DNA of 6,506 nt from Prolixibacteraceae bacterium (GCA_016788685.1 JAEUSS010000033.1:1-6506); one strand, 5' to 3'. Counted from the stretch's first letter, positions 1 to 6,007 are shown. The notes: generated from the letters alone by a model not told the origin. A program made the numbers and translations.

Positions 1-480
1 ACCTTTCCGGAAAAAACCTATCACAAACTGGACTCCGCGGCATTGCCTTACACGTTCGATATTCCGGGGTACAGTAAAATGGTACCCGATAACGACCGGC
101 TGGCCGAACCCTACTGGGTTAACCTGAAAATACCCGCACACAAAGCCGAAGTACACCTCAGCTATAAAAAAGTAAACAATAACCTTGAGATACTTACCGA
201 AGACTCGCGTGCACTGGCTTACAAACACTCCATCAAAGCCGACGCCATTGACGAGAAAATTTTCGTCAACTCAGAAAAGAAAGTCTACGGAACGATCTAT
301 CAGATTGACGGGAACGCGGCCTCTCCTCTCCAGTTTTACCTCACCGACAGCACGCGGAATTTCCTTCGCGGTGCGCTGTACATCAGGGAGGTCCCGAACA
401 TCGACTCCCTGCGTCCGGTGATCGACTTTTTAACCCCCGATGTGATCCGTTTAATTGAATCCACCGAGTGGAAACACTAA
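1..480 (+). CDS. gldD: Gliding motility lipoprotein GldD, 3' part (5' end outside window)
   Basis: The frame is open from base 1 to the TAA at 478-480, giving 159 visible residues; the first in-frame start-like codon (TTG at 43) is internal. The protein matches what I know of GldD: a 'PYTFDIPGY' segment near the visible N-terminus, 'VHLSYKKVNNNL', 'EDSRALAYKHSIKADAI', then the highly conserved 'GNAASPLQFYLTDSTRNFLRGALY' region and an 'IRLIESTEWK' tail. GldD is a lipoprotein needed for gliding motility and linked to the type IX secretion machinery in Bacteroidota; it is usually about 190 residues, so only the lipoprotein signal and a short mature N-terminus are missing. In this phylum gldD usually follows ssb and gldE and is often followed by a phosphopantetheinyl transferase gene, as here. 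It is found in many non-gliding species too, so its presence does not prove motility. Confidence 0.9.
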   Translation, partial: TFPEKTYHKLDSAALPYTFDIPGYSKMVPDNDRLAEPYWVNLKIPAHKAEVHLSYKKVNNNLEILTEDSRALAYKHSIKADAIDEKIFVNSEKKVYGTIYQIDGNAASPLQFYLTDSTRNFLRGALYIREVPNIDSLRPVIDFLTPDVIRLIESTEWKH

Positions 481-1143
481 ATGGCGCTGCTTAAAACCAT
501 ATCAATTCCGAACGGAATACTTGGCATCTGGCAACTAACCGAAACATCTGCCGGCCTGCTCCCCCTGTTTACTCGGGAAGAACTGGCCGATGTCGCCTAC
601 CGGAAATATACGCACGAAAAACGCAAAGTCGAATGGCTCGCCACGAGGCTGCTGATCAGAGAACTACTTGGTACGGATTTTACCATTTCATATTCTGAAA
701 ACGGGAAACCACTGCTGAATCACCCAAAATACAAATACATTTCCATCAGTCATTCGCGCACTTTTGCTTCAGTAGTTATCCACGAAACACTGGAGGTGGG
801 AATCGACATCGAGGATATATCCCGAAATTTCAACCCGATAGAAAAAAGATACCTTTCGGATGAAGAACTCATTGATGTGAATAAGAACCCGCTGCTTCAA
901 TGCCTGTACTGGTGCACCAAAGAAGCAGTCTTCAAGCTGGTGCCCGAGTCCGGAGTTGAATTCAGGCAACAAATAACCATTCTGCCTTTTAATCCCGAAG
1001 CCCAAACCCGGTTTCCTGTCAGGTATACATCCGAAAATAAGGAACTTAACTATCAGGCAAATTTTCTCATCCTCTCCGGACACTGCCTGGTTTGGCTCAC
1101 CGAAAACTCCGATCCTTATTTTAATGCGGTAAAAATCCGGTAA
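481..1143 (+). CDS. 4'-phosphopantetheinyl transferase superfamily protein
   Basis: The 220-residue product has the signature of Sfp/AcpT-type enzymes, which move the phosphopantetheine arm of coenzyme A onto a serine of acyl or peptidyl carrier proteins in the cytoplasm. Visible motifs are 'ENGKP' (73-77), 'ISISHS' (87-92), the Mg-binding 'GIDIE' (107-111, Asp109 and Glu111) and 'WCTKEAVFK' (144-152, with the W-x-x-KEA-x-x-K pattern, Glu148 as third metal ligand). All key residues are present, so it should be active. The ATG follows the gldD stop codon directly (TAAATG), which points to cotranscription and perhaps translational coupling; no Shine-Dalgarno sequence is visible. Its carrier-protein target cannot be told from this window: fatty-acid ACP or a secondary-metabolite carrier are both possible. 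The C-terminal third is poorly conserved, as is normal for the family. Confidence 0.87.
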   Translation: MALLKTISIPNGILGIWQLTETSAGLLPLFTREELADVAYRKYTHEKRKVEWLATRLLIRELLGTDFTISYSENGKPLLNHPKYKYISISHSRTFASVVIHETLEVGIDIEDISRNFNPIEKRYLSDEELIDVNKNPLLQCLYWCTKEAVFKLVPESGVEFRQQITILPFNPEAQTRFPVRYTSENKELNYQANFLILSGHCLVWLTENSDPYFNAVKIR

Positions 1144-1157
1144 CATTTCCAAGATTC

Positions 1158-1189
1158 GTTGCAAATCAATTTATCCTTCAGTAGTTTTA
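1158..1189 (+). promoter_or_regulatory. Candidate Bacteroidota-type promoter for zwf
   Basis: GTTG at 1158-1161 (like the -33 TTTG box) is followed after 20 bases by TAGTTTTA at 1182-1189, a 7/8 match to the -7 consensus TAnnTTTG. The spacing fits the phylum's primary sigma factor. It would start transcription near 1196 and leave a leader of about 65 bases before the zwf ATG. A second, overlapping -7-like string, TACCTTTC at 1188-1195, has worse spacing. This is inferred from sequence only. Confidence 0.42.
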
Positions 1190-1214
1190 CCTTTCGTTGA
1201 TCAAATTATGGCTT

Positions 1215-1227
1215 CAAACGTTTAGTT
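1215..1227 (+). repeat. 13-base repeat upstream of zwf (copy 1)
   Basis: CAAACGTTTAGTT lies 33 bases before the zwf start and contains the 8-base palindrome AAACGTTT (1216-1223). A 12/13 match occurs just after zwf at 2774-2786, ahead of pgl. It may be a shared regulatory or RNA-level element, or chance. Confidence 0.28.
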
Positions 1228-1260
1228 GATTTAATTAAAACGAAGAAACAACAATAAAGA

Positions 1261-2772
1261 ATGAAACAATCGGAACCTCATATCCTGGTTATCTTCGGTG
1301 CATCAGGAGACCTCACCAAACGGAAACTGATCCCGGCGCTTTACGAACTGCACACGCAGCAACTTCTTCCGGAAAAATTTGCCGTGCTCGGCGTTGCCCG
1401 GACAGCAATTTCGGATGCCGGATTCAAAGAAAAAATGAAGGAATTTCTGCCTAAACAGCCGCACAGCCAGAAGGACATCGAAGAATTTCTGGAACACTTG
1501 TTTTATCAGCCGTTGTCGACTTCCGATCCGGCAGAATACCCCTGCCTGAAATCGAGACTGGAAAACCTCGGCAACGAATTATCCATTCCGGAGAATTACA
1601 TTTATTATTTATCGACACCACCCAATCTATACCAGATCATTCCGCAAAGTCTGGCTGAAATAGGCCTGAACGACTCCACCCGAGGATTTAAACGCTTAAT
1701 TATTGAAAAGCCGTTTGGAACCGACCTGGATAGCGCCCGCGAACTCAATAAGAACTTACTCAACTACTTCGCCGAAGATCAGTTGTACCGTATCGATCAT
1801 TATCTGGGAAAAGAAACGGTTCAGAACACCCTGGTCACACGCTTTTCAAACGGTATTTTCGAACCCATCTGGAACCACAATTTCATTCATCACGTCGAAA
1901 TAACATCAGCCGAAACCCTGGGCGTTGAAGACCGCGGCGGCTATTACGACCATTCGGGAGCCCTTCGCGACATGGTGCAAAACCACCTGATGCAGGTACT
2001 CGGCCTTGTAGCCATGGAACCGCCTGTAGTGATCGAGGCCGATGCCATTCGCAACGAAGTGCTGAAGGTTTTCCAGTCGCTGCGCCCGATCCGCGAAGAA
2101 GAAGTTGCCCAGCACGTCGTCCGTGGGCAATACACCCAGTCGCACATCGGCAAAGAGCAAGTCAACGGTTACCGCGAAGAGCATGGTGTTGACCCGCAAT
2201 CGCGCACCGAAACTTTTGTTGCCATGAAATTTTTTATCGACAATTTCAGGTGGGCAGGTGTACCGTTCTACATCCGCACCGGCAAAAAACTACCGGCCCG
2301 TGTTACCGAGGTTGTCATTCACTTTAAAAATACGCCGCACCACCTGTTCGGAAATCAGCTCAGCACCGAGCCTGTCAGCAACCAGCTGGTCCTGCGCATT
2401 CAGCCCGATGAAGGAATCCTGCTGAAGATCGGCATGAAAGTTCCGGGAGCCGGATTCCGGGTGCAGACCGTAAATATGGATTTCCACTACAACGAACTTT
2501 CAGACGTTTACCTGCCTTCTGCCTACGGACGACTGCTGCTCGACAGCATGCAGGGCGATGCCACCTTATATGCCCGCGGCGATGCCGTCGAAAAGGCCTG
2601 GGAATTTGTACAACCTATCCTGAATGCCTGGCAGAACAACCCCGACATTCCGATTTACGGCTATCCGGCCGGAACCTGGGGCCCCGAAGTCGTTGACGAC
2701 CTGATGGAAGACGGCACGTGGCGCTACCCGTGTAAAAACCTTTCCCACGACGGCGAATACTGCGAACTGTAG
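1261..2772 (+). CDS. zwf: Glucose-6-phosphate 1-dehydrogenase
   Basis: This cytoplasmic enzyme oxidises glucose 6-phosphate to 6-phosphoglucono-1,5-lactone with reduction of NADP+ (or NAD+), the entry step of the oxidative pentose phosphate pathway. The 503-residue length is normal. The N-terminal Rossmann domain begins with 'IFGASGDLTKRKL' (11-23, the GxxGDL nucleotide-binding motif). 'EKPFG' is at 149-153, and the family active-site signature 'RIDHYLGKE' at 177-185, with Asp179, His180 and Lys184. 'DMVQNHLMQ' (237-245) carries His242, matching the catalytic base of the Leuconostoc enzyme. 'FRWAGVPFYIRTGKKLP' (329-345) and the C-terminal 'GPEVVDDLMEDGTWRYP' are also typical. The ATG at 1261 is preceded by an A-rich leader without a Shine-Dalgarno motif and places the GxxGDL motif at the usual distance. 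pgl follows 123 bp downstream in the same direction. The usual partner gnd is not adjacent. Confidence 0.98.
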   Translation: MKQSEPHILVIFGASGDLTKRKLIPALYELHTQQLLPEKFAVLGVARTAISDAGFKEKMKEFLPKQPHSQKDIEEFLEHLFYQPLSTSDPAEYPCLKSRLENLGNELSIPENYIYYLSTPPNLYQIIPQSLAEIGLNDSTRGFKRLIIEKPFGTDLDSARELNKNLLNYFAEDQLYRIDHYLGKETVQNTLVTRFSNGIFEPIWNHNFIHHVEITSAETLGVEDRGGYYDHSGALRDMVQNHLMQVLGLVAMEPPVVIEADAIRNEVLKVFQSLRPIREEEVAQHVVRGQYTQSHIGKEQVNGYREEHGVDPQSRTETFVAMKFFIDNFRWAGVPFYIRTGKKLPARVTEVVIHFKNTPHHLFGNQLSTEPVSNQLVLRIQPDEGILLKIGMKVPGAGFRVQTVNMDFHYNELSDVYLPSAYGRLLLDSMQGDATLYARGDAVEKAWEFVQPILNAWQNNPDIPIYGYPAGTWGPEVVDDLMEDGTWRYPCKNLSHDGEYCEL

Positions 2773-2773
2773 A

Positions 2774-2786
2774 CAAACGCTTAGTT
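2774..2786 (+). repeat. 13-base repeat between zwf and pgl (copy 2)
   Basis: CAAACGCTTAGTT starts one base after the zwf stop codon (TAG, 2770-2772). It differs at one base from the copy upstream of zwf (1215-1227), and that change breaks the AAACGTTT palindrome. It sits 109 bases before the pgl start, so its spacing to the gene differs from copy 1. Confidence 0.28.
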
Positions 2787-2816
2787 CGGGATTATTTAAA
2801 TTTAATTGCGTATCCG

Positions 2817-2842
2817 GCTCAGCTACAAGATGAGAGCTGAGC
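2817..2842 (+). other. Intercistronic hairpin between zwf and pgl
   Basis: GCTCAGCT (2817-2824) and AGCTGAGC (2835-2842) form a perfect 8-bp stem with a 10-base loop. It is followed by a mixed, not uniform, T-rich stretch (2843-2859), so it is at best a weak terminator. It could instead protect or process the zwf-pgl mRNA and set the ratio of the two products. I found no convincing -33/-7 pair between it and pgl. Confidence 0.4.
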
Positions 2843-2895
2843 TTAACTCTTGATTTTCTGACTAAAAAACATCAGATATCCCAAAGAAAGAAACA

Positions 2896-3621
2896 ATGAA
2901 ACAAAACCTGCATACATTTAAAACTCCGAAAGAACTGGCCGGAAAATTTGCTGTCCAACTGATGGATTGGGTCGGTAACCACTCCGGAAAGGAATTTCAC
3001 CTGGCCATCTCCGGAGGAAAAACACCCGACCTGCTCTTTGACGCACTGGCCGGGAAATATGCCGACTCAGAACTTTGGCAAAAGATTCATTTTTGGTGGG
3101 TCGACGAACGCATGGTTCCGCCCGGCGATCCGGAAAGCAATTTTGGGGTAGTCGAGCGGTTACTCTTCTCGCGGATCAAACTTCCGGCAGAAAACATTCA
3201 CCGCGTCAAAGGCGAAAACGACCCGAAAGCCGAGGCACTCTCCTACTCCGCTCAGATCCGAAAAAGGCTGGAACAAACAGACGGATGGCCTGTTTTCGAC
3301 CTGATTATCCTCGGTATGGGCGACGACGGGCACACGGCATCCATCTTTCCCGATCAAATGGAACTGCTGACATCCGATCAGATTTGTTCAGTAGCCACAC
3401 ACCCGGTTTCGGGACAAAAACGCGTGACCCTGACCGGGAAGGCTATTAACCATGCCGGAAAAATCTGTTTCCTGGTCACCGGGAGCAGCAAGGCACCACG
3501 GATATTGCAAATTTTCAGCCAGTCGCCTGAAGCCGGACAATTACCGGCAAGCCACATAACAACGGCAAGCGGAAGTCCGGAGTGGTATGTGGATGAAGCA
3601 GCTGTTCAGAAGTTAGGCTAA
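2896..3621 (+). CDS. pgl: 6-phosphogluconolactonase
   Basis: The 241-residue protein belongs to the NagB/DevB-type lactonases that hydrolyse 6-phosphogluconolactone to 6-phosphogluconate, the step after zwf. Motifs in order are 'SGGKTP' (39-44, phosphate binding), 'WWVDERMV' (67-74), 'DPESNFG' (78-84), the hallmark 'ILGMGDDGHTASIFP' (138-152, with His146 near the catalytic site), 'QKRVTLT' (164-170) and the C-terminal 'WYVDEAA' (230-236). The length is typical for the family. The DevB-type motifs separate it from glucosamine-6-phosphate deaminase, the closest relative. The start ATG follows an A-rich purine leader (positions 2880-2895) typical of Bacteroidota. The last seven codons and the stop are built into a long hairpin shared with the convergent gene, so coding and terminator functions overlap. 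Confidence 0.96.
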   Translation: MKQNLHTFKTPKELAGKFAVQLMDWVGNHSGKEFHLAISGGKTPDLLFDALAGKYADSELWQKIHFWWVDERMVPPGDPESNFGVVERLLFSRIKLPAENIHRVKGENDPKAEALSYSAQIRKRLEQTDGWPVFDLIILGMGDDGHTASIFPDQMELLTSDQICSVATHPVSGQKRVTLTGKAINHAGKICFLVTGSSKAPRILQIFSQSPEAGQLPASHITTASGSPEWYVDEAAVQKLG

Positions 3622-3652
3622 TCTGACTTCTGAACAGCTCTTCCATGTTTTT
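3600..3652 (+). terminator. Strong terminator hairpin overlapping the pgl stop codon
   Basis: Bases 3600-3617 pair with 3622-3639: 14 continuous Watson-Crick pairs, then four more pairs including two G-U wobbles, closing a 4-base loop CTAA (3618-3621). The loop contains the pgl TAA stop. Five Ts follow at 3648-3652 after an 8-base gap. Being a near-perfect inverted repeat between convergent genes, it could stop transcription from both sides, but the T-run favours the plus strand. Confidence 0.7.
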
Positions 3653-5012
3653 ACATCAAGCCTTTCAGCATGCCATGGTAATACATGGGCTTCAGCCCGT
3701 GAACTTTTAAAGTCCACCACATTCCCCGCTCAACATCCGGGTCGATCCACGGAATGGTAGGCATCAGTTTCTCGTCGTATCCAAACTCACACATCAGCAC
3801 TTTACCGTATTCGGTAACAATCGGGCAAGCCGAATAACCGTTGTACTTTCCGGAAGGTTCTTTCTGTTCCATCAGCTGCACCAGGTTAGCTGCGGCAATG
3901 GGAGCCTGCAAGCGGATTGCTGCGCCTGTTTTGCTGGTAGGCAAGCCCGCCACATCACCAAACGAAATGATGTTTTTATATTGGGCGTGCACCATTGTTT
4001 CTTTATCAACCTTCACCCAGCCGCCAGGTTTCGAGTCGTCTGCAAGAGGCGAATTTTTCACAAAATCGGGGGCGCTCATTGGCGGAACAAAATGCAGGAA
4101 ATCATAATCAACAGTCACTTGTTCGTAGCTGGCATCAGCCGGAACGGGCTGCGATGAAGGCTTGGGCAAAACATCGAAAACAGCTTTCCGGGCCGAAGTA
4201 TCCACCGAAGCCAACCGATGGCTGTACAGAACCTCAACTTTGCGTTCATCGAAAATCTCAGACAGCCGATCCCCGTATATTTTGGGGGTCATCAGATTAT
4301 TCTGGTTCGCATAGTACTGAATGTCGAAATTATCCCTCAACTTGCGTTCACTCAAATAATCTTCCGTCATCAGGGCTATCTTTTTGGGTGCTCCCCCGCA
4401 TTTCAGTTTGGTGTAAGTATCTGTAAAAACGAGCTTTCCGCCTTTCAGATCAGGTAATTTCCGGAGGGCATCGCGGCAAACCTTAGCTCCGTTGTAATCA
4501 TAGATACAATGTACGTTTCCTTCGCCCAAAGTTTCGCGGGTAATACCCTGCACCAGGTTAAAATCCATCTGGCAACCCGGAACAAGTACCAGAAAATCGT
4601 ATGAAATCTTCTCGTTGGAGCTCGTCAGCACATAATTGTTATCCGGATTCAGCTCGGCAACTGCCCCTTTAATCCACTTCACCTGCCCTGGGATCAGTTC
4701 TGCTGTTGGTTTCAGTACTTCTTCCGGCGTAAAAATGTCTCCGGCAATCAAGGTATAGCCCGGCTGATAGGCATGAATTTCATTGGGTTCAATAATGGTA
4801 ATATCGTCATGCCGAAGCATGTCCGACAGATAGGCCGCCATCGTAATCCCGGCAGCGCCGCCGCCCACAATTACAATTTTGCCCTTTGCTTTGCTTTCTG
4901 AAAAATAATCGTACCCCCTCTCCATGATGACCGCGCCTGCAATACCTGCCAGCCCGATCTTCATGAAACTCCTGCGGGAAAAAGATTTCCCGGCTTTACT
5001 CTTCTGCATCAT
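3651..5012 (-). CDS. sqr: Sulfide:quinone oxidoreductase-type FAD flavoprotein with Tat signal
   Basis: This gene encodes 453 residues from the ATG at 5012. It resembles sulfide:quinone oxidoreductases, which oxidise sulfide to sulfane sulfur and pass electrons to the quinone pool at the membrane. A twin-arginine motif 'SRRSFMK' (12-18) precedes a hydrophobic stretch (19-30), so Tat export to the periplasm is likely. The FAD-binding 'IVIVGGGAAGI' follows at about 46-56. 'HAYQPGYTLIAGD' (80-92), 'KLKCGGAPKK' (202-211, Cys205), 'SFGDVAGLPTSKTG' (350-363) and 'GYSACPIVTEYG' (392-403, Cys396) match the eukaryotic-type SQOR pattern; Cys205 and Cys396 should be the redox pair. The aromatic C-terminus may lie against the membrane. 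A GTG start at 5039 would add nine residues; I prefer the ATG because an A-rich leader precedes it and GTG starts are uncommon here. Other FAD/NAD(P) oxidoreductases, such as flavocytochrome c-like sulfide dehydrogenase, are less likely. It diverges from a Crp/Fnr gene. Confidence 0.87.
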   Translation of the reverse strand: MMQKSKAGKSFSRRSFMKIGLAGIAGAVIMERGYDYFSESKAKGKIVIVGGGAAGITMAAYLSDMLRHDDITIIEPNEIHAYQPGYTLIAGDIFTPEEVLKPTAELIPGQVKWIKGAVAELNPDNNYVLTSSNEKISYDFLVLVPGCQMDFNLVQGITRETLGEGNVHCIYDYNGAKVCRDALRKLPDLKGGKLVFTDTYTKLKCGGAPKKIALMTEDYLSERKLRDNFDIQYYANQNNLMTPKIYGDRLSEIFDERKVEVLYSHRLASVDTSARKAVFDVLPKPSSQPVPADASYEQVTVDYDFLHFVPPMSAPDFVKNSPLADDSKPGGWVKVDKETMVHAQYKNIISFGDVAGLPTSKTGAAIRLQAPIAAANLVQLMEQKEPSGKYNGYSACPIVTEYGKVLMCEFGYDEKLMPTIPWIDPDVERGMWWTLKVHGLKPMYYHGMLKGLM

Positions 5013-5073
5013 TGGTTTGTATGATTTGGTTAATTTCACATGACAGGAGTCCCGTCGTTAATGTTCCGCAAGT

Positions 5074-5089
5074 TTGAAAAATATTCCAA
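5074..5089. promoter_or_regulatory. Candidate Crp/Fnr-family operator, site 1 (sqr side)
   Basis: TTGAAAAATATTCCAA is a 16-base quasi-palindrome; its half-sites TTGAAAAA and TTGGAATA agree at 6/8. The 16-base length equals a CRP site (TGTGA-N6-TCACA), but the bases differ from both CRP and FNR consensus sites. It is about 60 bases upstream of the sqr ATG. Confidence 0.35.
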
Positions 5090-5159
5090 TGATTCAAAAG
5101 ACAAAAGCACCTCTCCGATAAAAAGAAAAAACAAATATGGTTCGGGGCCTGCAAATTGC

Positions 5160-5175
5160 ATGAAAATATTTCCAC
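5160..5175. promoter_or_regulatory. Candidate Crp/Fnr-family operator, site 2 (regulator side)
   Basis: ATGAAAATATTTCCAC has the same form as site 1; its half-sites ATGAAAAT and GTGGAAAT agree at 6/8. The two sites share TGAAAA...TTCCA at the same positions (11 of 14 core bases) in the same orientation, with centres 86 bp apart. It lies about 62 bases before the Crp/Fnr start, a position fit for autoregulation. Confidence 0.35.
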
Positions 5176-5236
5176 GATTTGAGCATGCGGCTACACGCTG
5201 CACAAAACTTTTCATTTAGCTGAGACATATCGGGCG

Positions 5237-5908
5237 ATGAAATTTTCAGATTTAGTATCTTGTCCCGAAATAGAAAAAAAGATGAATTTAACCGACCATA
5301 TCGAAGAGTTTAAGTATTCACCTGAAATCTGGGAAAAACTGAAAGCATACAGCATTCACAAGGTTTTTGACGAAGGCGAAATCATCCTGAGAGAAGACTC
5401 CAGCATTCAGTTTATTCCGCTGGTTGTCAGCGGAAGCCTAAAAATAACGCGCACCGAAGAAGATGGCCGGGAGATTTTGCTGTACTATCTCGGAGTTGGC
5501 GAAAGCTGCGTGATGTCGATACTGGGCGGAATTCATCAGGAAACCAGTAAAGTTAAAGCCATTGCTGAAGAAAAAACGGAAGTGCTGCTTGTTCCGGTAT
5601 TCCGAATGACTATGCTGCTGAGCGAGCACCCCGAATGGCTGAAATATTTTTTCAGAATTTACCATGAACGGTTCACCGAACTTTTGGATGTGGTCAATGC
5701 CATTGCTTTCCGCAAAATGGACGAACGGTTGCTGATGCTGCTGCAGAAAAAAAATGAGTTTACAGGCAGCAACGTGCTGTCGGTCACTCACGAACAGCTG
5801 GCCAATGAACTGGGGACTTCACGGGTGGTTGTTTCCAGGCTGCTCAAGCAAATGCAAGAGGAAAACCTCGTAATTCTGGGAAGGAATAAAATCACGTTAA
5901 TCACCTGA
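5237..5908 (+). CDS. Crp/Fnr-family transcriptional regulator
   Basis: The 223-residue product has an N-terminal cyclic-nucleotide-binding-like beta-barrel (about 30-125, with 'FDEGEIILRED' and 'PLVVSGSLKITRTEEDGREILLYYLGVGESCVMS'), a dimerisation helix (about 132-160) and a C-terminal winged helix-turn-helix ('THEQLANELGTSRVVVSRLLKQMQ', 184-207). It lacks the four-cysteine iron-sulfur cluster of FNR, and the cAMP phosphate-binding arginine position is threonine ('ETSKVKA', 102-108), so it should not respond as FNR or CRP do. Only two cysteines occur, Cys9 and Cys91, the latter in the 'GESC' of the effector pocket; a thiol-based sulfur or redox signal is my inference. An internal ATG at 5282 (residue 16), preceded by an A-rich run, is a fair alternative start and would remove Cys9. 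It is divergent from sqr, its most likely target. Confidence 0.92.
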   Translation: MKFSDLVSCPEIEKKMNLTDHIEEFKYSPEIWEKLKAYSIHKVFDEGEIILREDSSIQFIPLVVSGSLKITRTEEDGREILLYYLGVGESCVMSILGGIHQETSKVKAIAEEKTEVLLVPVFRMTMLLSEHPEWLKYFFRIYHERFTELLDVVNAIAFRKMDERLLMLLQKKNEFTGSNVLSVTHEQLANELGTSRVVVSRLLKQMQEENLVILGRNKITLIT

Positions 5909-5967
5909 TCACAATATCCTGAATAATAAACTCTGCACATTCTCTTCTTTTACCCCTTGAAACTTTA

Positions 5968-6007
5968 GCCGGACTGGTCATCCGGATAATCCCGGATGCA
6001 CCCCGGC
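5968..6007. other. Long imperfect hairpin downstream of the Crp/Fnr gene
   Basis: GCCGG (5968-5972) pairs with CCGGC (6003-6007), GGT (5976-5978) with ACC (6000-6002), and CATCCGG (5979-5985) with CCGGATG (5992-5998), around a 6-base loop. This makes 15 pairs interrupted only by a 3-base bulge (ACT) and a 1-base bulge (C). No T-run follows on either strand, so a classic intrinsic terminator is not supported. It could be a structured 3' end of the regulator mRNA or an independent RNA or DNA element. Confidence 0.5.

Larger units (their letters stand above)
5013..5236. promoter_or_regulatory. Divergent control region between sqr and the Crp/Fnr gene
   Basis: Both genes must be driven from this AT-rich stretch. 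No strong TAnnTTTG promoter is visible. The best minus-strand candidate is TTTG (plus-strand CAAA at 5132-5135) followed after 22 bases by TGCTTTTG (complement of 5102-5109), which would start sqr transcription near 5095. The region holds two similar 16-base quasi-palindromes (listed separately) and the small palindrome TGCAA-A-TTGCA at 5150-5160. Confidence 0.5.

Noticed and set aside
43..480. A TTG start giving a 145-residue protein
   Set aside because: The frame is open upstream to base 1 with GldD-like sequence, so this is an internal codon of a gene cut by the window edge.
769..1164. 131-codon open frame on the minus strand
   Set aside because: It lies antisense to the phosphopantetheinyl transferase gene, whose motifs are intact, and shows no recognisable domain.
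3075..3449. 124-codon open frame in another frame of pgl
   Set aside because: It overlaps the diagnostic lactonase motifs and has an Arg/Gly-rich composition typical of a frame-shifted reading.
3995..4426. 143-codon open frame on the plus strand inside sqr
   Set aside because: It is antisense to conserved SQR motifs, with low-complexity composition and no plausible translation start; a shadow frame.
5073..5098. TTTGAA-N14-TTCAAA inverted repeat as an FNR-like box
   Set aside because: The 14-base spacer is far too long for a Crp/Fnr dimer site; the internal 16-base quasi-palindrome is the better candidate.
5150..5160. TGCAA-A-TTGCA small palindrome
   Set aside because: Perfect but only 5-bp arms, expected fairly often by chance; noted only as part of the divergent control region.
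5160..5219. 19-codon small ORF just before the Crp/Fnr gene, possible leader peptide
   Set aside because: It has an ATG and a stop 17 bases before the regulator start, but no supporting ribosome-binding context, attenuator structure or codon pattern; it also overlaps operator-like site 2.
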